A stretch of DNA of 64,000 nt. Origin: Saccharomyces paradoxus. Its lineage: Eukaryota; Ascomycota; Saccharomycetes; Saccharomycetales; Saccharomycetaceae. The stretch is taken from assembly GCF_002079055.1 (NCBI RefSeq), contig NC_047498.1, positions 833,299-897,298 on the forward strand, read 5' to 3'. The position numbers and the translations under genes are program-made. The notes beneath the pieces are model-generated. The model was not told where the DNA came from, did not search any database, and was given only the letters and a program-made list of their open reading frames with translations. Of this stretch, positions 58,975 through 64,000 are shown in pieces (the stretch's first letter is position 1; each line of letters starts with the position of its first letter).

Positions 58975-59642
58975 ACAGATGTGTAAATGCACAGATGTAA
59001 AAATAAACTCAACGAGGAAAATAAAAACGGCATGGGAACTATCTGGCGGCCCTATGGCGCAAGGCTTTGAGCAAGTATCCCCAATATGATAGGAACGGAT
59101 TTCATTCCGAGTCAAAAAGGAAATAAATAAGAAGTCACCTTTAGTAAAAAGTTCAGTATGACAGATAGTGACATCTCAACCGGCATCAAGGGCTTATTAA
59201 GGTCCACCAAACCTGAAGCAACACCTTTGTAGATTTCTTCTTTCCCCTCGCCTCCCCCACACAATGCTTCCTCTCGTGACTAATGCTATCAGCGCGCGTT
59301 TCTTTTTTTTTTCTTGCTAGTATTTTTCAACTTCAAAATGAAACGATGCATAAATGATAGAAACATTGAACTTTAGTAAACAATAGGAACAACCACCGGA
59401 GTTAATATTTTTTTCTCCTCATTCCTTGGTCGCAAAAAGGTGTGCTGTATAATTCTTATTGGAATATTTATAAAAACAAGGAATACACGAAAATAGGACG
59501 CTAGTGCTCAAGTATTCTTCTATACTGGTACTTCAATAGGCCTTGCCGTATATTTTTTCCATTAAGGTCGTTAAAAAAACGAATAATTTTGTACGATAAG
59601 TCCAATTAAGAAAATACAATATTCAAAGACTAACGGTTTATT

Positions 59643-60329
59643 ATGGCAGCTTCTACTTCCAAGACTCCCAAAAAGAACATCAAGAATACCTTAACACATA
59701 CTTTACAAAAATGGAAGGAAACATTAAAGAAAATTACTCACGAAACGTTGAGTAGTATTGATGACTCTAGCGGAAGCGATGAGAAAATAGAGGCTCTGTT
59801 CACTGTGTCTCAACCTGCAGTTGTAGCCTCAAAGGGTACAGACAGAGATAGTGGTGCTTCTATGTCGCAGGTAGGGGGAGGAGTCAATAGTACATTAGAG
59901 ATGAAGCTCACGGATGAAAGTGAGGAATCTAGCTCTGCTAATAACACAACCACAACTGCCTCGCATACTTTATCGAATTCGAAGAAGTCGGTACAGAATT
60001 TCGAAAACTATAACGTAGTGGAAGAACGCATAAAATTAGCTCAAATAAGTAAGGCGCCGTTTTGTAATGCTGAAAAAATCTGGAAACGAAGAAGACAGCT
60101 CTGGACGCAACCCACAGAACAGAGCGAAAGTGCTAATAATGACGGAGCTACTCGAAGGGAGATTTTTCAAGCCATACCTCAGGAATATTATGCTCGTGTT
60201 TACAAGAAACTGGTCGTGGATGATAAACCATTGAGAGAGCCATTAAACCTGGAAGATGCTTTGCAAGTCATAAATGCAGGCTGGACGGAAACAAGAAAGT
60301 GGGCTAATGCTGCCAAGGGCATGCCATGA
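59643..60329 (+). CDS. Uncharacterised protein, YLR407W orthologue
   Basis: This 228-aa protein has the length of S. cerevisiae YLR407W, whose function is unknown; I recall an elongated-bud phenotype for the deletion. I recognise no domain. The N-terminus is basic (KTPKKNIKNTLTHTLQKWK), followed by a Ser/Thr/acidic disordered region to about residue 115. The C-terminal third looks folded and helical (FCNAEKIWKRRRQLW, then EIFQAIPQEYYARVYKKL and LNLEDALQVINAGWTETRKW). No membrane span or signal peptide is seen. The conserved C-terminal block with several Trp and Tyr residues is probably the functional part. Confidence 0.88.
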   Translation: MAASTSKTPKKNIKNTLTHTLQKWKETLKKITHETLSSIDDSSGSDEKIEALFTVSQPAVVASKGTDRDSGASMSQVGGGVNSTLEMKLTDESEESSSANNTTTTASHTLSNSKKSVQNFENYNVVEERIKLAQISKAPFCNAEKIWKRRRQLWTQPTEQSESANNDGATRREIFQAIPQEYYARVYKKLVVDDKPLREPLNLEDALQVINAGWTETRKWANAAKGMP

Positions 60330-60574
60330 CTGCGTGAGTTTGTGTATTCGGTCAACGTCATTTATACTTTGCCTTGTAGCATCCTTTCCCTTCTCCAAAT
60401 TTGCATTATACAACTTTAACTCAGTTAAAGAAGTTCATCATTTACTTATTCTTCTTTTTTCCTATCCCTTTTTTCAAAACCTTATATATATGTATAAAAT
60501 ACGTATTGACTCATTTCATTAATAATAACATATAATAATAATACTAATTGAAAGATATTGAATTTGGCCATCCT

Positions 60575-60910
60575 TCATTTCGAATTGCGATTCTTTTTTA
60601 TCAGTTGGTACGTCATTTCAATGATTCGGAGATCCCTATCCACAAGCTCCGCTTCCTTTTGTAATGCTTCGGTATGTCCCATATATGGAGTGTATTTTTC
60701 TAGCATGTAGGTAACAGGCGAAACACACTTGTTCTTAAATGAGTCGTCATGAAGTCGCACCAACTTCTTCAACTGTACATTTAATATATATGATTGATTA
60801 TTTTCAATTTCTTCCAACGTCTTCGAGGCTTCTGTTCCATGTGGAGAGTTGATTATTTTGTCGACCAATCGGTCAAGTTCTTCGGTCCTGTTTGGCATTT
60901 TTACAGTCAT
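60575..60910 (-). CDS. BLS1: Bls1, BLOC-1 complex subunit
   Basis: From the first ATG (60908-60910) this is a 111-aa, mostly helical protein ([19 protein letters not shown] to [15 protein letters not shown]), the size and character of yeast BLOC-1 subunits, which act on endosomes in the Rab5/Vps21 to Ypt7 transition. The frame stays open upstream to 60994, but only through GTG codons. S. cerevisiae Bls1 is, as I recall, 122 aa, which would place its start exactly at the GTG at 60941-60943 ([11 protein letters not shown] here). The true N-terminus in this species is therefore open. Synteny with UTP21 and YLR407W supports the identity. Confidence 0.85.
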   Translation of the reverse strand: MTVKMPNRTEELDRLVDKIINSPHGTEASKTLEEIENNQSYILNVQLKKLVRLHDDSFKNKCVSPVTYMLEKYTPYMGHTEALQKEAELVDRDLRIIEMTYQLIKKNRNSK

Positions 60911-61099
60911 CCAGTTCGCACACTTTGAGAACGTAAAGAACACTTTGTCACTGTCGATGACCCATTGAATGTGAGAGGGACCCTTTAAGAACACTGCAAC
61001 GAACCGAATGAGTAATTCAGAGTTACCCTCTCAAAAACACCATAGGAAAAAGAAAAATATACAAATTTGTCTTAGTAACATAGTTGTTCTATATAATGC

Positions 61100-63919
61100 T
61101 TACGCGGTGGTGACAAAATTTGCCACTCCCATGCAAAACTTGACAAGATCATCCAATCTATCTTCGTTCTTATGTACATTCTCCCAATTTTGAAGAGCAA
61201 TGGCAATATCTTGATTCTTGTTGTTGGCGTGAATAACATCGCCGTGTGCCTTGAACAGTAAACTAATAAACGTTTCATAGAGTTCAAAATTCCTATTGCT
61301 CTTCAATCCTTGTGTTAACGCATCGATGAACCATACAATTTCATCAAATGGCTCAAAGGAATTCAATGATCTTATCTCTAAATCCACTGCGGCAGGCGAG
61401 AGGTTTATTAGTGTAGCCAGCAATAATGAATAGTCATTAGATTGTGAACCCTCTCGTAATTGCTTTGTAAAATGTGATTCAAATCCTAACCTTCCTGTGA
61501 CTCTAAATTTATTCATTTGCTCTTCTGCATCTAACTTCTTTTGTGCTTCTTGATCCCTGCGATGGATTTCTTCTGGTGTTTCATGTGCTATACCTTCTCT
61601 TCCAGAGGCTTCATCTCCAACCTTTTCTCCAGATAGTTGTAAGAAAAATGGAAGCTTTTCTGATTTCTTTGGAGCTTCCTTTGGCTTAGAACGTTGTCTG
61701 ATAACGTCCAAATGAAGCAATGTGTTCATCTTACTTCTCGGTCCTATAGATAATGTCAACAGATCCTTATCGATCTGTTCCAATGATGTATAAGTGGTGA
61801 AATCAATATCATTTAGGTCTTCTCCTTCATTGCTTTCTAAAGCCCCCGACAGCATCGAGTCATTCCCCCTAACAGATGTGCTAGGTAAGGCCATTCTTTC
61901 AAATTCAGACTCATCGATAGTTCTGGTCGAGACTGCCTTGAATTGCGCTCTGTTGGTCCAGATACATATACCATTACCGGTAACATGTGTAGTGGCAAGC
62001 AAATCACCATTTGGAGAAAACTTTACATTTGTGGCAACATTATCTACTATGATACCATCGATGCATCCTCCGGTTGGAAGATCCCAAGTCCTAATGGTGG
62101 AATCTAGAGAAGCAGAAACAATCCAACGGCCTTCAGGAGAGAAATCAAATGCAGTGATCCTGTTACTATGACCCCATAATTGACGGACAACCCTTTGAGT
62201 AACTGCGTCAATAACCACAATTGATAAGTCGTCTAAAGCCAAAGCAAATAGATCAGAAGAACGATGATAGACCATTGAGGTAATAGGAGCATCCAATTTC
62301 AATTTACCCAACAATGTTGACTTGTTGAAGTCATAAAAACCAACGATACCATCTAGTCCACAAGAAACCATTTTACGATTCATACCGTCTAAGGCTATAC
62401 CGGTAACTGCCCTTTTGTGCAATTTATACTTTTTACGGAGTATACCACTTTGCATATTATAAATGGTAATGGAACCATTAGAGGATCCGACAAATCCAAA
62501 ATTACCACATTGAGAGATGGCCACAGACTTAACAAATCCATCATCAGTAGTACCAAAAGTCCACCTACCAACTCTTTTATTTCGCATATCCCAGGTTCTT
62601 GCAAATTTTTCATCCTTATGTGCAGTGACAATATTTTCCCATTCACCTATTCTAGCATTTTCAATTGCAAGCGCTACTATTTCAGGAAACTTAGCTTTGA
62701 TTGTACTACCACCTACCCTGCCGCCATCTTGCTTCTTGTGTAATCTTTGAGACATTTCTTGTGATTGTGCATCTTTACGCAGAGAAAAGGCCCAAAGTGA
62801 TCTATCTTTGGATGCTGATAGCATGAAGTGTGATTGGGAATCAGCAAACGCAATGCAGGAAGGTGGCTGAGAATGGCCCCCTCTGGAACGTAAATATCTT
62901 GGTGGTTGAACAACTACATCACCGCTTCCCTGGGATAATGACGGGTCGAAGACGTATTCTTTTAGCGAATTGTCACCACCTGATGTAACAATAATAGGTT
63001 GACCATTCAAAAAAGTAGCCTCAGTGACACCACCGTATGATTCTCTGTGAATGTTTTTCAGAACATGTATTCTTGAACGACGGTCCAAATCATAGAAGAT
63101 TAGATCACCACTGCTTGTTCCTACACTTAAATGGGAAGAACCATCGGTCCTAAAACTCAATGATGAGACTCTTGATTGCGGAATCCTAATTGTGCGGACT
63201 TTCTTACCTTTTCTCATATTAAACATAATAACCTCACCGGTAATCGTACCTAGGGCAATGATATCCAGGACTGGTGCTGGTTCAGCGGTCGTAATTTGGT
63301 CGGGAAATTCGTTCGATGTGTAAACAAGCTTCCCAGTTCTGACGTTGAAAAGCAAAACGTTGGATTTGGTAACCACAGTTAATTTATTCAAATAAGTTGC
63401 CAAATGTTGTAAAGACACAATTTCGCCACCTTGAATTTCAGCAACGGTAAGTTTAGTATAGAATTCTGATGGGTATTTATCTTGCGAATCGGACTTCTTG
63501 AATATAAAAATGGAATTGTCATCGGTGGAAGCGCAAAGATAATCACCAAATACGCACAAATGCTGGACACTTGCGTCAGTTTCTAATTCAAGCAAATGTT
63601 CTTCAACACCCCTCTTGTAAATACCAACCTTGTTTTCATATGCTGCGTACACGTAGTGAAAGTGTGCAGATAATGCTACAATTGGAGATGGTGTTTCTTT
63701 CTCGGAAACAAAAAGTAAATGTAAGGTATTCGCATCGTATATTTGAAATGTATTTCCAACACTTGTTACAATGTAGAAGGTAGAGCCCAACGTACCAGTA
63801 GCAAAAGGAATACCATTACTAACATTACCAATAATCCTGAATGGGGAAAATACTTTAGAATTTTTCCCTTTACTTCTTACACCTTCTTCAACTTTTCTTT
63901 TTTTCAAGTCGATAGACAT
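61100..63919 (-). CDS. UTP21: Utp21, WD-repeat subunit of the SSU processome
   Basis: This 939-aa protein has the S. cerevisiae length. WD40 repeats fill about residues 30-640 as two tandem propellers; clear blades include WSHxxRITAFDFSPEGRW-like sequence and IVSASLDSTIRTWDLPTG. A Utp21-specific C-terminal helical domain follows from about residue 700 (DLDIDFTTYTSLEQIDKD onward). Utp21 belongs to the UTP-B subcomplex, which binds the 5' external transcribed spacer of pre-18S rRNA in the nucleolus. The start is the cat at 63917-63919, followed by a basic N-terminus (SIDLKKRKVEEGVRSKGK). Confidence 0.96.
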   Translation of the reverse strand: MSIDLKKRKVEEGVRSKGKNSKVFSPFRIIGNVSNGIPFATGTLGSTFYIVTSVGNTFQIYDANTLHLLFVSEKETPSPIVALSAHFHYVYAAYENKVGIYKRGVEEHLLELETDASVQHLCVFGDYLCASTDDNSIFIFKKSDSQDKYPSEFYTKLTVAEIQGGEIVSLQHLATYLNKLTVVTKSNVLLFNVRTGKLVYTSNEFPDQITTAEPAPVLDIIALGTITGEVIMFNMRKGKKVRTIRIPQSRVSSLSFRTDGSSHLSVGTSSGDLIFYDLDRRSRIHVLKNIHRESYGGVTEATFLNGQPIIVTSGGDNSLKEYVFDPSLSQGSGDVVVQPPRYLRSRGGHSQPPSCIAFADSQSHFMLSASKDRSLWAFSLRKDAQSQEMSQRLHKKQDGGRVGGSTIKAKFPEIVALAIENARIGEWENIVTAHKDEKFARTWDMRNKRVGRWTFGTTDDGFVKSVAISQCGNFGFVGSSNGSITIYNMQSGILRKKYKLHKRAVTGIALDGMNRKMVSCGLDGIVGFYDFNKSTLLGKLKLDAPITSMVYHRSSDLFALALDDLSIVVIDAVTQRVVRQLWGHSNRITAFDFSPEGRWIVSASLDSTIRTWDLPTGGCIDGIIVDNVATNVKFSPNGDLLATTHVTGNGICIWTNRAQFKAVSTRTIDESEFERMALPSTSVRGNDSMLSGALESNEGEDLNDIDFTTYTSLEQIDKDLLTLSIGPRSKMNTLLHLDVIRQRSKPKEAPKKSEKLPFFLQLSGEKVGDEASGREGIAHETPEEIHRRDQEAQKKLDAEEQMNKFRVTGRLGFESHFTKQLREGSQSNDYSLLLATLINLSPAAVDLEIRSLNSFEPFDEIVWFIDALTQGLKSNRNFELYETFISLLFKAHGDVIHANNKNQDIAIALQNWENVHKNEDRLDDLVKFCMGVANFVTTA

Positions 63920-64000
63920 GGCGTACTTTTTTAACAGATTACAGCCTTAGTGTTCTCTTATTGATAGCTTGTGTTTCGATATATTTATTGTGCTTGAGAT

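Larger units (their letters stand above)
58485..59642. other. Divergent region RPL31B / YLR407W
   Basis: This 1.16-kb stretch holds two Rap1-like motifs and an 11-bp-arm inverted repeat (listed separately), all on the RPL31B side. A minus frame at 58897-59115 contains no ATG. The YLR407W side is AT-rich with T-tracts and nothing distinctive. Confidence 0.5.

Noticed and set aside
58897-59115. 72-codon minus-strand frame upstream of RPL31B
   Set aside because: It contains no ATG; its first codon is TTG and its later part covers the Rap1-like site.

Overview
The window is a gene-dense, nearly intron-free stretch of a budding-yeast nuclear chromosome. Protein after protein matches, from memory, the gene order of the Saccharomyces cerevisiae chromosome XII right arm, from the 5' end of PSY3 (YLR376C) to UTP21 (YLR409C). 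The products are close to, but not identical with, the S. cerevisiae proteins as I remember them: FBP1 has Ile5, CCW14 is about 230 aa rather than about 238, and CTF3 has many substitutions. This suggests a sibling species such as S. paradoxus, or a very diverged strain. The assignment comes from recall; no alignment was run.

Layout: 1-6.1 kb holds PSY3 (partial), FBP1 with its promoter, an intron-containing tRNA-Lys(UUU), SEC61 and CSR1. 6.3-20 kb holds CTF3, NAM2, SMC6, IKI3/ELP1 and SWC7. 20-26 kb holds VAC14, REH1, RPS29A and an H/ACA snoRNA that I assign to snR34. 26-36.6 kb holds STE23, ECM19, CCW14, ART10, ATP10, CST9/ZIP3 and COX8. 36.8-51 kb holds VPS33, AFG2, SKI2, BDF1 and DUS3. 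52-64 kb holds SFP1, SEI1, DUS4, RPL31B (one intron), YLR407W, BLS1 and UTP21. Several open frames extend upstream through TTG or GTG codons (NAM2, STE23, CST9, VPS33, SFP1, BLS1); for these I give the first true ATG as the start.

Themes: ribosome production recurs (RPS29A, RPL31B, REH1, AFG2, UTP21, the snoRNA, and SFP1, the transcriptional controller of this regulon). So does tRNA biology (tRNA-Lys(UUU), the Elongator subunit IKI3, mitochondrial LeuRS NAM2, and two dihydrouridine synthases, DUS3 and DUS4, only 5.5 kb apart). The rest are housekeeping genes for mitochondria (ATP10, COX8), vacuole and endosome (VAC14, VPS33, BLS1), chromosomes (PSY3, CTF3, SMC6, CST9, BDF1, SWC7) and metabolism (FBP1).

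I found no transposon, LTR fossil, CRISPR array, virus-like element or foreign gene cluster, and no convincing undescribed system. The most useful observations concern starts that differ from S. cerevisiae annotation (IKI3, BLS1), the snoRNA structure, a possible replication origin between SMC6 and IKI3, and promoter motifs that fit the biology of the adjacent genes.
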